This document shows positions 21,475-33,746 of a stretch of DNA of 64,000 bases, piece after piece. The stretch is from Cordilura impudica (lineage: Eukaryota > Arthropoda > Insecta > Diptera > Scathophagidae). The notes below the pieces were generated by a model. That model ran no database searches and was not told the DNA's origin. It saw only the letters and a list, made by a program, of their open reading frames with translations. Made by a program: the position numbers and the translations under genes. Numbering within the stretch: position 1 is the first letter of the stretch; each line of letters starts with the position of its first letter. The DNA is taken from NCBI GenBank assembly GCA_963682025.1, contig OY821517.1, forward strand, positions 233,871,326 to 233,935,325, in the 5' to 3' direction.

Positions 21475-22595
21475 GGGCGTATTTTACCATTGACATTACA
21501 ACTTTGATTTGTTGTACTTTTGAAGTGCACCTATGCAAATCATCCATAGCTGTAGTGAAAATATCAAAAAGCTCATCAATGCTAAATAAATTGTTGTTTG
21601 TTTTCAGCTGGTTAGCATATGTAGCTTTGCTGTTATTATTGATGTTATTTTTACAATTTGTGTTGTTGTTTCTTAAATTAGGGAAATCTCCCACATTAAA
21701 TTGAAATGAGTTATTTTGTTGTTGTCTGCTTTTATTCGGACTTTTCCAAATAGAGAGAACGTAACGGACAGTTGATATCGTTTGCAGAGTGATCAGTTCT
21801 CTCTTTTCCTTGTTTTTTGCAATTAAAGCATGTAAAAACAGCTGGTCTTTTTTCATTTGTGTTAAACGGACACACACTTGTATGATGTTGTTCTGCACAT
21901 ATCATACACGCAGCACTACGATGACAATGTTCACCGCCATGGCCATACATTAAGCAGTTCCAGCATTGAGTTGGTTTATTTCTGGATCTATTTTTTCCAG
22001 GAAATTATTATATTTGAAATTGTTCTTACGTTTCTTAAGGCAGTTGGGTTAAAATTTTTACGTACAAATTGAACTTTGTAAACTGCATTGTTGTTCGAAC
22101 TGAATTGGGTACTATTTCAGCTACAGAAGAAGGGGACAGGTTGTAGTTTTTTAGCTCTGCGGTGATGTCCTCAGTTTTTATGCGGGGTAAGCCGTGTAAA
22201 AAAGTGGTGTATAACCTATTATCTTTGGAGCCATAAGAGTGAAACTCCAACTTACTCTCTTTAAGAATTTGCTTGTAGCTTTCGAACATTTCTTTACTTG
22301 GAGCAAAAATTTTAGTACCAATTGAAGTACGTTTGAAAATACAATCTTTACCAAGTAGTTTTTGTATTTCTGTAAATGAGGCGTTAGCTTCAACAACAAT
22401 AGGTGGAGGTTTGTGTTGTTTAACCTCGTTAATATTTGATACAGGAGTTACGTCCATATCATTAAGGCCAGCAAGCAGGCTAAATCTGTTGCTTGAAGTT
22501 GACGCGATGTTCGGGTTAAAACCCGGAGGAAGTTTTGTCATCTTCTTGTTGGCAAGGTCCTTTCTTTTTGATGAAGATTTGGCCCCTCGGGCCAT
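21461..22595 (-). pseudogene. LINE ORF1: nucleic-acid-binding gag-like protein
   Basis: ORF1 of a Jockey-clade LINE, an RNA-binding protein that packages element RNA. It starts ATG at 22595 with a basic N-terminus (KSSSKRKDLANKK), then a folded domain (KLLGKDCIFKRTSIGTKIF, FLHGLPRIKTEDI). About 21990-21750 holds three zinc knuckles: CWNCLMYGHGGEHC (CX2CX4HX4C), CMICAEQHHTSVC (CX2CX3HX4C) and a CX2CX9HX6C knuckle, the typical Jockey order. The C-terminal part is Asn/Gln rich and ends at TAA 21461-21463. Frame breaks lie near 22035 and 21750. Confidence 0.9.
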
Positions 22596-22737
22596 CGCTA
22601 GATTTTTTATTCCTGTTTTAAGCTGAATTGACTACCACGTGAGTTCAAATGAGATCAAGAATAGGCAATTGCAAAAACAAAAATATACACTTGTTATTAA
22701 TTTTAAATAGTTGTACTCTAAGCGCTTAAATTATTTA

Positions 22738-22771
22738 CACGACCGTTCGTAAAGAGAATTAGATTCGAACT
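22738..22771 (-). promoter_or_regulatory. Internal Inr + DPE promoter at the LINE 5' end
   Basis: The LINE starts with A (22771) of AGTTCG; with the host TC before it this reads TCAGTT, the arthropod initiator. Counting that A as +1, GGTCGTG falls at +28 to +34 (22744-22738), matching the downstream promoter element at its required spacing. This is how Jockey-type LINEs carry their own RNA polymerase II promoter. Confidence 0.75.
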
Positions 22772-22785
22772 GAGGCTGCAAAATT
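22772..22785. repeat. Target site duplication of the Jockey-type LINE, right copy
   Basis: GAGGCTGCAAAATT, identical to 18524-18537. Confidence 0.9.
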
Positions 22786-22908
22786 TGGTGTTGCCAGATG
22801 TATCGTTTTTATTGTTTTATTGTTTGTTGAATTCCCATTTATTGCCTTTGCAATTAAGTTATTTATTATATGGTTTGGGTAACTATTGTTTGATAATATT
22901 TCTTTAAT

Positions 22909-24790
22909 TTATATTTTTATATTTTTGGTTTTAAATTTATCGTCGCTTAATGATAAAACTTTGTTTATTAAGTTTATTGCCATATTTGTTTTCTGTGATG
23001 TTGGCTGTGTTAAGTGAAAGTTTATCAACCGTCCAGATGATATTGATTTTGTGTACCAATCGGTAATAATGCGACTGTTTTCCCTGTATAATTTCATATC
23101 AAGAAATGGGATAGAATAATTTTCTTCTCTTTCTAGTGTGAACTTTAATTTATTGTGATAATTATTAAAGGTTTTCAGTATGAGTTCCTCGTCCTTTTGC
23201 CTTATAACTTCAAACATATCGTCCACGTACTTCGTCATTAATTTCATTTCCATATTCTGTTTTCCCAAATCTTCGATTACATTTTCCAATAGCGTATCCA
23301 ATACAATATCTGCTATTGTCGGGGAAAGTGGATTTCCCATCGGCATGCCATATGTTTGATGGTATAACATTTTTCATATATAAAATAATTGTTGTCGTTG
23401 AGACAAAATTGTTACAGTTTTAGAAATTGCGCCCTGGGTATTTTTGTGTGTTTTTAGAGTGTTCCATTGTGTCATTATATTATTTATTGCCAAATGTATT
23501 GGTATGTTGGTAAATAGAGATACCACATCTAAAGATATCAGGATTTCATCGTCATCAAGAACTATATTGTCCAGTTTGTTTTTGAGTTCCTGTGCATTTT
23601 TGATGTTATATTTGTCCAAGATTATGTTTTTCAATATGTTACCTATAAATTTTGAAAGATTAAAGCAAGGTACTTCCACTGATGATGAGATTGGGCGAAG
23701 TGGTGTATTGGGTTTGTGGATTTTAGGGAGGCCGTATAATCTCGGGGCTGTTGCTGAATTTGATGTGAGATAAATTTTCTCGTATCTTGTTATGTATTCC
23801 TGTTTGTATAAATCCATAGTAAATTTGTTGTTTGTTCGTTGTAGTTTTAAAGTTGTTGTCTTATCCTCTAATAATTTTCTCATCTCCCTTTTGTAATCTT
23901 CCTTATAAATAACCACTGTTTTGTTGCCTTTATCAAATTTCGTGATTACGATGTTGTCCTTATGTGTTTTTAATAGCCGTTTTGTTTCCTTGTATATATT
24001 TAAAATGAATTTTTCTTTTTGATTGTTTCTCGCCGTTCTCCTATGTGTGAGTATTCTATTTGCAATCTTAGATCTAATTATATCTTTTTCTCTATCATCA
24101 TCTGGAGTCTGGACCCATTGTTAAAGATCCGCTGTTAAATCTATGCTAGAAAAATTGTTATTGCACACTGGGAGTGCAAATTTGCAACCAAGCGAAAGTA
24201 GCCATTGGCTTCCTTCTATAAAACTACGTTGGTTCTGTTAACAAACCAAGATGGATTGAACTTAAGGTTATATTTGTAAAGTTGTTTACGTTTTAGATTA
24301 CGTATTTTACTTAAATGAATTTGATTGTCTGTTGTTAAAATGGTTTTATATCTAATCTTCTGTCTCTTCATAAAATTATCAAATTCTTCTTCGCTTAGTG
24401 TTGACTTAAGACTTCTTTCAATAAAATTCTTCTCTTTTTTTTAAATTTTTGACAATTATATTAGTTTCTTTTATCTCCAGATTTAAAAGTTTAATGTGAT
24501 ATTTTTGTTCTACCTTACTTAGTTCCTGTGACATCTCCATAGAAGTAAAAAATTGCCTATAGTTCCTAGTTGAATTCACCAGATGCATTGGTGTTAGTCC
24601 ATTAATTCTACATTTTAACAGATATTTCAGTTTCTCCACTTGGTGTTAGTCCATTACTTCTACATTTTAGAAGATATTTAAGTTTCTCCACTTGTTTAGC
24701 CAATCTCTTCGTTTCCCTGCAAAATTTCTTTAATAAGTTACAGGTATCCACGTCATATTTCAGTCTTATGTGTTCAAAAAAGTTTTTCAT
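22909..24790 (-). pseudogene. PLE1 reverse transcriptase with N-terminal region
   Basis: Penelope-type RT, related to telomerase RT. The N-terminal region (MKNFFEHIRLKYDVDTCNL at 24790) is followed by KADKGNK-like sequence near 23940, YGLPKIHKPNTPLRPISSS (about 23735), SLDVVSLFTNIP (about 23540), MPMGNPLSP (about 23345) and the catalytic TKYVDDMF (about 23240), then FLDMKLYRENSRI. A 52-bp tandem duplication (24590-24641 and 24642-24693) shifts the N-terminal frame; other breaks lie near 24420, 24120 and 23372. The LINE insertion then separates it from its endonuclease. Confidence 0.88.
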
Positions 24791-24970
24791 ATTGTTGCTT
24801 GATTTAATAATCCTATATTCGGCGGGCCCTCCGATAATTTAATTGATCATAAATTAAATCGACCTTTTTTTTGGTAAATATTTATTAAGATTTTTAGAAT
24901 TCTCTAAAGTGGGCCTCTAAGGTCATTTGCTTCCAAAATAAATAAAAGACTATTTATTTATTATTCATCC

Positions 24971-25029
24971 GACGTTTCGTTGGAGATTCCCAACATCCTC
25001 AGGGATAATTTTATTAATCTTGCAACGTT
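24971..25029 (-). ncRNA. Hammerhead ribozyme motif between PLE2 and PLE1
   Basis: Same structure as at 17814-17872: AACGTT, hairpin, CTGAGGA, stem GTTGG/CCAAC, GAAACGT. It differs by one base in the stem I region (GCAAG here, GCCAG there). It lies in the shared terminal repeat that ends PLE2 and precedes PLE1, as expected for tandem PLEs. Confidence 0.75.
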
Positions 25030-25492
25030 ATAAGAAACAAGTAAGAGTGTTAAATTCGGCTGTGCCGAATCTTTGATACCCTCCACCTCGTTTTGAGTAT
25101 TGATAATAAATGTAAACAAAATATTGGAAAAATATGCATGCGTTTTCTATATACATACGTTTCCAGTTATTGATATAACTTCTCGTTTAATTAAGTTTTG
25201 CTAATTAAATAGCTCGCCCTAACCTCAATTGCAAAGGTAATGGTTGTGTAAGGTGGCTATATGAATTAAATCGTGCTAATTGGAGATGGCTGTATAGTTT
25301 CCTTTAATTGGCCAAATATTTCTTCATTGTGGCCATATAGGTCGGATGGAGTAACAAAATAATAACCAAAAAAAAGCTCTCTCAACTTTTTTATTAAAAT
25401 ATTGCCATATTTTGAAAACATAGAGAATAAATTTATAATAATAAATAATCAAATTAGGGTTTTCAAACGCAAAAAACCAAAAGTCCCAAACA

Positions 25493-28490
25493 TCTATATA
25501 TATAAAATTCATTTTCTGTTTGTTTGTTTGTTTGTTTGTTTGTTTGTTTGACCGCTATACAAATTTTTGTTTTTCAACGGATTTTCCTGAAATTTTGTAC
25601 ACACGATCTCTATACCCCAGGAAAGGTCGCCATATACTTTTTACCGGCCACGCCTACTTTTACGCCCACTTTTTATGTAAAATTCATTTTCTGTTTTATT
25701 CATATTTGTTCACTATACAAATTTTTATTTGTTAACAGATTTCTCTGAAATTCGGTACACACGATCCCTGTACTCCAGCTAAGGTCGCCATATACTTTTT
25801 ATCGACCACGCCTACTTTTACGCCCACTTTTTATATACAATTCATTTTCTTCTTTTTGGTATATTTGTTCGGTATACAAATTTTTATTTTTCAACGCATT
25901 TCTCTGAAATTTGGTACACACGATCTTTGTACCTCAGGCCAGGTCACCGGGTGATTCTTGCGGCCACACCTACTTTTACGCCCACTTTTTGTATACAATT
26001 TGTTTTCTGTTTTTTGGTATATTTGTTTGCTATACAAATTTTTGTTTTTCAACGGAATTCTCTGAAATTTGGTACACACGACCTCTGTACTCCACCTAAG
26101 GTCGCCATATGCTTCGTACCGGCCACGCCTACTTTAACGCCCACTTTTTGTATACAATTCATTTTGTTTTTTGGTATATTTGTTCGCTATACAAATTTTT
26201 ATTTTTCAACCGATTTCTCTGAAATTTGGTACACACGATCTCTCTCCTCCAGGGAAAGTCGACATATTCTTCGTACCGGTCACGCCTACTATTATGCCCA
26301 CTTTTTGTATACAATTCATATTCTGGTTTTAGGTACATTTGTTCGCTACATAATTTTTTTAACGGATTGAAATTTGCTACACACGATCTCTGTACTCCAG
26401 AGAGGTCGCCATATGATTCTTGCCGGTCACGCCTACTTCTACGCCCGCTTTTTATACAAAATTAATTTTCTGTTTTTTGGAATATTTGTTCACTATAGAA
26501 ATTTTTATTTTTCAAGGGATGTCTAAAATTTGGTCACACGATCTCTATACTACAGAGAAGGTCACCATATGCTTCTTACAGGCCACGCCTACTTTACGCC
26601 AACTTCTATGTATATAAAACTTATTTTTTCCTTTTATTTGTTTCTTTATTTGATTGCTATAAAAACTTTTATTTTTCAATGGCTTTCTTCGAAATTTAGT
26701 ACATATTCCAGGGAAGGTCGCTGTATGATTTTTACCGACCACTCCTAATTTACGCCCAATTTTCTTATAAAATTCATATTTTGTTGTGTGGTATATTTCT
26801 TCCCTATACAAATTTGTACTTTTCAATGGATTTCTCTGAAATTTGGGTTACACGAAAATAACTACACGGTGAACAAATTCCCCAAACTTAAAAAAAGGTA
26901 CCCAAAAGAAATGAAGAAATTCCCCATTTTTTTTTTAATTGAAATAAAAAATGAACTTACTCCCCAAATTCGTTCTTAAATTTTTACATATTTTTATTTA
27001 ATGAATTTTGTTAAATATTTATTTTAGTGAACATTTGCATACTGCTCTCAATATATGTCCAACAATAAATGCATTTAAAATGAGTATTCTTTTCAAGATA
27101 AGTTGGCAACAGCTGCGCGGCAGCACAGGTGTGGTTGCCAAACGCGCGGAAGCGGCGCGTGGCGTGCGACCGCGGACTCGGATGCGACGCGCTCTCGGAA
27201 CACAGCTCAGCTAAAATATCGCAATGCTCTAAAAAATATGTTTTAGGAATTAAAATAAGTTAACGAGAACTAAGCGGAGGCACGGGTAGTAGCTGCGAGG
27301 AAGCGGCGCGAGGCGCGCGGACGCGACGCGCTCGCGGAACACAGCTCAGCTAAAATATCGACCGCGAATTCGGACACGACGGATGCGCACGCGACGCGCT
27401 TTCGGAACACAGCTCAGCTAAAATATCGCAATGCTCTAAAAAATATGTTTTAGGAATTAAAATAAGTTAACGAGAACTAAGCGGAGGCACGGGTAGTAGC
27501 TGCGAGGAAGCGGCGCGAGGGGCGCGGACGCGACGCGCTCGCGGAACACAGCTGAGCTAAAATATCGCAATGATCTGAAAAATATATTTTGGCGATTAAA
27601 ATAAGTTGACAGCAACTGCGCGACAGCACGGGTGTGGCTGCCATACGCGCGGCGCGCGACCGCTGACTCGGATGCGACGGATGCGCACGCGACGCGCTCT
27701 CGGAACACAGGTCAGCTAAAATATTGCAATGCTCTAAAAAACATGTTTTAGGAATTAAAATAAGATAACGAGAACTAGGCGGCAGCACGGGTAGTAGCTG
27801 CGAGGAAGCGGCGCGAGGCGCGCGGACCCGACGGATGCGGACGCGACGCGCTCGCGGAACACAGCCTACCAAAAATATCGCAATGATCTGAAAAATATAT
27901 TTTGGCGATTAAAATAAGTTGACAACAACTGCGCGGCAGCACGGGTGTGCTGCCAAACGCGAGGAAGCGGACGCGACTCGCTCTCGGAACACAGCTTAGT
28001 GAAGTGTCGTATGATAAATTTTATCTACGTATGTGCAATAATTACCTGTTGATCAAAATAGGCCACACATATACTATAAGCAATTGCTTAAAGAAACCTT
28101 GAATTTGACGTCTCTGCTCGATGATGATCACTTATTGAATGAATTAATTCAATTTTTAAAAGTTTTGATTCCTTTAATTTGCGGCCCATTCCGTTATATT
28201 TGATGTTTATAAATAAACTGAAAAAAAAAACTTAAAGCGGTTTCGCACCTTATTTTTGAAGCATTTTTGCTGCAACATCTTATAAAAAACTTCTAAATTA
28301 AAAAACCAAAAACTTTTTAATTGAAATAAAAAATGAATTTTCTGCCCATACAAATTTTTGGGGAGAAAGTTCATTTTATTGGGGAATTTGTTAATTGGGG
28401 ACTAAGTACTCAGCGCCTGGTAAGCATAGTGAACCATTTTTCAAGTCAAAGGCCTTTTCATCCCGGGCAAGACCGGGTAAAAACAGCTAG
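25493..28490 (+). mobile_element. Canonical non-autonomous Helitron, copy 2
   Basis: Same ends as copy 1: TCTATATATATAAAATTC at 25493 and hairpin plus CTAG at 28490; length 2998 bp. It is inserted between A and T of CCCAAACA|TTTTAAATAA. The empty version survives inverted in Y, where plus-strand 42493/42494 is the junction, confirming both boundaries and the absence of a target duplication. It carries (TTTG)8, the 158-bp repeats (about 25507-26868) and the GC-rich block (about 27093-28003). Confidence 0.95.
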
Positions 28491-28633
28491 TTTTAAATAA
28501 AATAATTTGTTATCTTTATTTTCTGAAAAACTTCAAATTTTCATCCAAAAAAAATTGTGAAAATTTATATATAAATAACATTCTCATCAAATTGCGATTA
28601 TTTATGTAACAATTTTTATGTTAGCAATTCTTA

Positions 28634-29337
28634 TGCTGAGTACACACGATTTAACATCAACAGGAACATCGTCATGTTCCACTTAGTGTTCCATCGTGTG
28701 TAGCAATGTTTCCTGTCAAAATAAATGTTTCAAATTTGGTTCCACAAATATCAAATTATTTTGATATTTTATGTTTCCAAACTCAATGTTCCGTCGTCTG
28801 TATCGATGTTTACTGTGTTTGCTCTCTTATTTCATTGAGAGCAGTCGTTCTGTAATGTTGTTTTTTATATCGGAGTAAAGATAATAAAAGAGAGACGAAA
28901 ATTACGAAAATTTAACATAATGCAAATTTGAAGAATTTTATAAATAATAATAGTGATAATGAAAATATAAGGAATTTTATAGATTAATATTGACATTACA
29001 GTCGTTCTGTAATGTTGTATTGTATATCGGAGTAAAGAAAATAAAAGAGAGACGAAAATTATGAAAATTTAACATAATGCAAATTTTAAGAATTTTATAA
29101 ATAATAATTGTGATAATGAAAATATAAGGAATTTTATAGATTAATATAAAAAGTTATAAATTAATTTATATATTTTATAAATTTTTAAAAATTTTAATGA
29201 CGAATATAAAATTTATTTTCTTCCGCGTATATTTGTTCAGTAGTAGTATATTCAATAAACACATAGAACTGATGTTTTGTTTTTGGTTCCATCGTCTGTA
29301 TTAAAAAATGGAAACATGTTTTTTCGCATGTTTCTCT
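28634..29337. mobile_element. Insertion of about 0.7 kb in Z, unclassified
   Basis: Absent from the matching place in Y, where GCAATTCTT joins AAATATCATTTGAG (reverse of about 42340-42360). It starts ATGCTGAGTACACACGAT and ends GCATGTTTCTCTT. Ends are not clearly inverted. It contains a 147-bp tandem duplication (28852-28998 and 28999-29145). A second shorter extra segment lies at about 29381-29500. Confidence 0.55.
28852..29145. repeat. 147-bp tandem duplication
   Basis: CAGTCGTTCTGTAATGTTGT at 28852 recurs at 28999; both units run through GAGAGACGAAAATTA and GATAATGAAAATATAAGG. Confidence 0.85.
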
Positions 29338-31852
29338 TAAATATCATTTGAGGTTTTCTAAAATTCATTAAATTTAAATTAATGTTTTCTGTAGTGCGAT
29401 TCTGTAAATTTCAACGATCCGATAATCGCAAAATATATCAACAGCTACTGTTGTTTGCACTAAGGATTAAGTGATTTACTAAGCACATACATCTTAACGA
29501 CAGTCGACAAATCTATTTTTCTATTTATTTAAATTGTAAACGAGTGGCATCTCTGTCAAAATAAGCGAAAAACACAAAGAATAGAAAAAAACAAATTACT
29601 TCGTCTTTGACAGGATGATTTTGTGTTTATGTTTAATATCTTTATTTTTTTTTACTAATATTTCTGTTTATTTATTTGAAAATGAAATAATGAATTGAAT
29701 ATCCTATTTAATTTTTTTATTTATATAAAAAAGATTTTTTAATAAAAGTAAAATATTGTCACTATATTATGATTTTTATTAATGTATGAAGACATTTCAA
29801 TCTAAAAATTTAAGCTTTTATCTATTGAATAAACAACACAAAAATGGTTGTCGTTTAGATAACAACAACAGCTGACTTTAACAATAGCGAATATCATTTA
29901 AAAATTTTACTGATAATTTTGCTATTTTTTAACGATACGACTATCGTTAAAAGTTACTGAATCGCGGTACTGAAAAGCTATTAGTTTCTCCTGAATGGCA
30001 ATATTTTTTTTAAACGTAAACATTTTTTAAAACATATTTGGTGTTTTTTTTTTTGGAATTTCAATTTGTGTTTAACGAATAAAATTTATGTATTAAAGAT
30101 GCAATTGATGTCTTCTAAATTTAAAATTATTATTTCCGACGTTTTCATATGATTTTCTGAAATTCAATTAATATTTTCTAATATATAATTGGAAATTTTA
30201 ATTCCAGTTTTTAGAATTGATATTTTCTTAAATTTGAATGGAAAATTTAAAAAGTGCAATTTTGTATTTATGTGAATAATAATGCTTTAGTAATTATAAA
30301 CAATTTTAAAAAATTAGATGTAATCGCAATCAGATATTTTGTAGGTAAAGCAGATTAATAGTTCTATATAACTATGTAGAACTGTTTTGAAAGCAAAAAA
30401 CTCATTGATGAACTCGGTAACTCTATTTTATAAAGACAACAAAAAGTTAACATGCCAAACTTATGTTCATATTTGTAAAAGAATACGGAAAAAACGTATG
30501 AAATAAAAGACCAGCCAGTGTATACTCTTAACATTGTTCTGTATGATATCTAGTTGAAAATATTGACATTCATGTTAAAATAGAAATAACTATTGCAAAG
30601 CTAAATAGAACAAAAATTGTGGCGCCATCTAATGCGGCATAGTCACGCTGAGCAAAATGAAGTGACACTCTGTTAATGCAAAAGAAATGTATTTTCACCA
30701 CAACAATATATTGCAGAATTTTATGTAAATAAAATAATATACCGATTTATTTCGAACATGCAGTTACCATGGATATACATACATACATATATATATATAT
30801 AATATATGTATATTATTTGTATTATTATACCCTCCACTCCAGTGTGCAGAGGGTATATATAAGTTTGTCATTCCGTTTGTAATAATTAGAAAAAAAAATT
30901 TGGACCCCATAAAATGTATATATTTGTGATCCTTATAACAACCGGAGTTGATATAGCGATGTCCGTCTGTCCGTCTGTCCGTCTGTCCGTCTGTGGAAAT
31001 CACGATGACGGCATCAATCGGGCAGCTAGGGTGCTCGTTGGCATAAAAAATGATTCATTAACATCCTGAAAAGTTTGCTATTTAAAATCGTCCAAATCGG
31101 TCGATTAGGGCCCGAGATTTGAATGAAGAACTAAAAAAAGTCTTGAAAAAATATAATTTTCTATGTTGCTCTTGTCACGATCACGCCCTCAATAGGATAG
31201 CTAGGGTGATAATTTTTAGTGAGAATGATTCACCAAATTCATGGGAAGATTTTTGCTTCAAAAATCATTAAAATCGGTGGAACAGGTCCAGGTAAATCTA
31301 TGAAAAATTAAAAAAAAAATGAAAAACATGATGTTTCCATATTGTTCCTGTTGTTATTCTAAATGTTGCATTGTTGTCATAGCTGGACTTGTTGTTTTTG
31401 TGGTCGTTGTGGTAATAATATAATAAAAACAAACCCTTTGTACATTTTTTTTGTGAACTCTGGTAGAAAATTTTAAAAGTTTCCATTGTTTTGGCATCAC
31501 TAAAAAAATTTGTTAGATCATTTCTGTCCTTGCCACGAGCCTGCATGCAAAATTTCAGATCGATTGGCTCACGGGAAAGGGGCTAAAAATCGATCCAAAA
31601 TTTTGTCGACAAGCAGACACTACCAGTTAATATAAAGGCAGTAAATAAAGGGAGTAAAAGTTCACCAATAATTTAAAAAACAAATTTTTATGTATTAATT
31701 TATTTAAAGAAAAAAATAATTAAATGAAATAGTAATAATAATAAAAAAAAATAATATACAATACAAAAAAAAAAAAAGAATATATAAATAAAATAAAATA
31801 AAGATAAATGCATTCATAGCATTATAATACATATAAAAGGTCAATATTTTCT

Positions 31853-31990
31853 AACCGTAACCGTAACGAGTCAGTTGTTTTTTTTTTACATGAAAATCAT
31901 TTAAAACAGTTACCGAACGTAACCGGAACGTCCCAATACTTTTCATGTGAAAAAAAGGCTGACACGTTACGTAACAGTTACATGTCGCTA
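31853..31990. repeat. Foldback sequence with CGTAAC motifs
   Basis: TACATGAAAA and TTTTCATGTG pair across a 45-base centre, with AACCGTAACCGTAACGAGTCAG outside and GCTGACACGTTACGTAACAG opposite. A second copy lies in D2 at about 35620-35755. It may be a degenerate short MITE. Confidence 0.5.
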
Positions 31991-33746
31991 ACTTGTTCTT
32001 TACACAGGCTACTGCTTTTGCAGCCAACTTCAAGTCTATTTATATAGTTTCGTAAGCATAACTGATAAAATTGTTTCTATTATTTTTTGCTGTAAGTAAT
32101 AAATTATAAATATACTGAATTTGCAAACTAAAATGGATACATATATTGGAGGTGCTTTAATACAAAAGAATTAACGAAACAAAATCAAAAAAAAAAACAA
32201 CTCTACAACATCAACAATGGCAGTCATATGTTCTTCAAATAGAAAAAAAAACTGCAAGTGTGTTTTGTTGGCTACTAAACAAAAATAGTGTTGACAATAT
32301 AACAAAATATGTAAAAGAAGTTAGTGCTATGAAATATTTTATTTTGTTTAAAAAAAAAATCGCAAAATGAAAGGCTATAATTCCATTAATAATCAAAAGG
32401 CGTTAAACTAATTTATTTATTTTTACGTTGTACTAATGCATTTTAAATAAGTAAAAGTAATTGTATATTTAAATAAAAATGCATTTGTATTATATGTTGC
32501 TGTCGTATTCAGAAAAATCAAGTAGCTGACTATACGACTACAAATGCTGCTGCCAGCAGTCGTCTATGTGTTTCATTCATGATGTTGCATTTTTTTGCGA
32601 GCAATACTTACATATATTCTAAATAAAGAAATAATAGTTCTTTTCATACTGCGAAATCTATACAAATATATGTACAAATACTATATGTCAAATTTCAAAT
32701 TTGCAATAATTGATACATTTTTGAAAGAAAATTGTATAATATGAAATGTCTTTAATTTATTTCATAGAAAACAATTTTTTGAGGTGCGTGGATTTTCCAT
32801 ATTTACTGTTTTACTATTTTCGTAATGAGGTTAAATGAGTTAAAAAGAATTTAAAATATTTGAAAATATTAGGTGAGGATCCTCAAGATGTAATATACGG
32901 TCGGTCTAAAACTTTTCACTTAGAGCCACAGTTAAATTCGAAACAACAAAAACCCATATATTTTGTGCATAAAGTTTAACATTAAATGTGCTTTTCTAAA
33001 ATGTCTATATATTTTTCTCATTCATTTCTGACCATCTTCAATGTAAATTTACCAAAGTTTTTTTTATTGCAATATGTATATAAAACTTAAAAATTTAATA
33101 TTTTTTATTGTGTATTAACTTATTATTCTGCGATTTTCATTACATCACAAAATGTTACAAATTGGCACTACTGTTTCAAAAACAGAAAACTTCTAAATCA
33201 GTTGAAAACAGTTGATCTGTAAAACTGTGTGTGAAATTGTGTCAAATAAAATTACAAATATTAATAAATATAATAATACATATATATATATTATTAATTT
33301 TGTTAAGAATTAGCACAAAATTGATTTTCCATTTTGCATTTCATTTATAAAGAATTCTGCCATATATTGTTAAAGGGAAAATCCATTTTTGTTATATTAA
33401 AAAAAACAGACTTGCATTTAATTTTTCCGTGACTGCCTCAATAATTGCGTAGATGCCACCACAATATTTTTTCTAATTAAATATTAACCAATATCTAACT
33501 AGAATTATGATTTATTACGACTAAAAAGTTCCAATTAAAAGTTATTCATCCCAATTATGAATATTCTCAAGGAATTTCCTTCTCACGGAAAATACATTTC
33601 TCGAGAAAAAAATTCCTCCAATTATAAATTCCGCGTGAACAAAAAATGATTAACTGGCATCATCGAATTTCGAAGCCACTTGCTTTGCTTATTGACAATT
33701 TATTTTCTATTTTTTGTGTGTGTGCAAACGACCCTACAATAAATGT

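Larger units (their letters stand above)
18538..22771 (-). mobile_element. Full-length Jockey-clade LINE inserted in PLE1
   Basis: A 4234-bp element with 14-bp target duplications, a 3' A-rich tail (plus-strand T-run at 18540-18551), two ORFs overlapping by 14 bases and an intact 5' end. ORF1 has the three Jockey-type zinc knuckles; ORF2 has EEP endonuclease and RT. Several small frameshifts make this copy inactive, yet both termini are complete. Confidence 0.92.
22786..25036 (-). mobile_element. Penelope-like element PLE1, 5' part with 5' terminal repeat
   Basis: From the 5' terminal repeat with hammerhead (24971-25029), through the 5' leader (24800-24925) and N-terminal region, to the end of the RT. 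It is arranged head-to-tail after PLE2, whose 3' region adjoins at 25036 once the 23 kb insertion is removed. Confidence 0.85.
25037..30825 (-). mobile_element. DINE-like element Z, 3' segment
   Basis: Starts (plus strand) with the reversed 3' terminus ACAAGTAAGAGTG...hairpin...ACCCTCCACC. It is inserted between the two A's of ATAAGAA|ATTACAAT in a PLE, equal to T|T on its own strand; the uninterrupted site is at about 17873-17887. It holds Helitron copy 2 and smaller insertions. The same sequence occurs inverted in Y (about 40440-43073). Remaining pieces of Z lie at 43074-43113 and 47327-48099. Confidence 0.8.
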
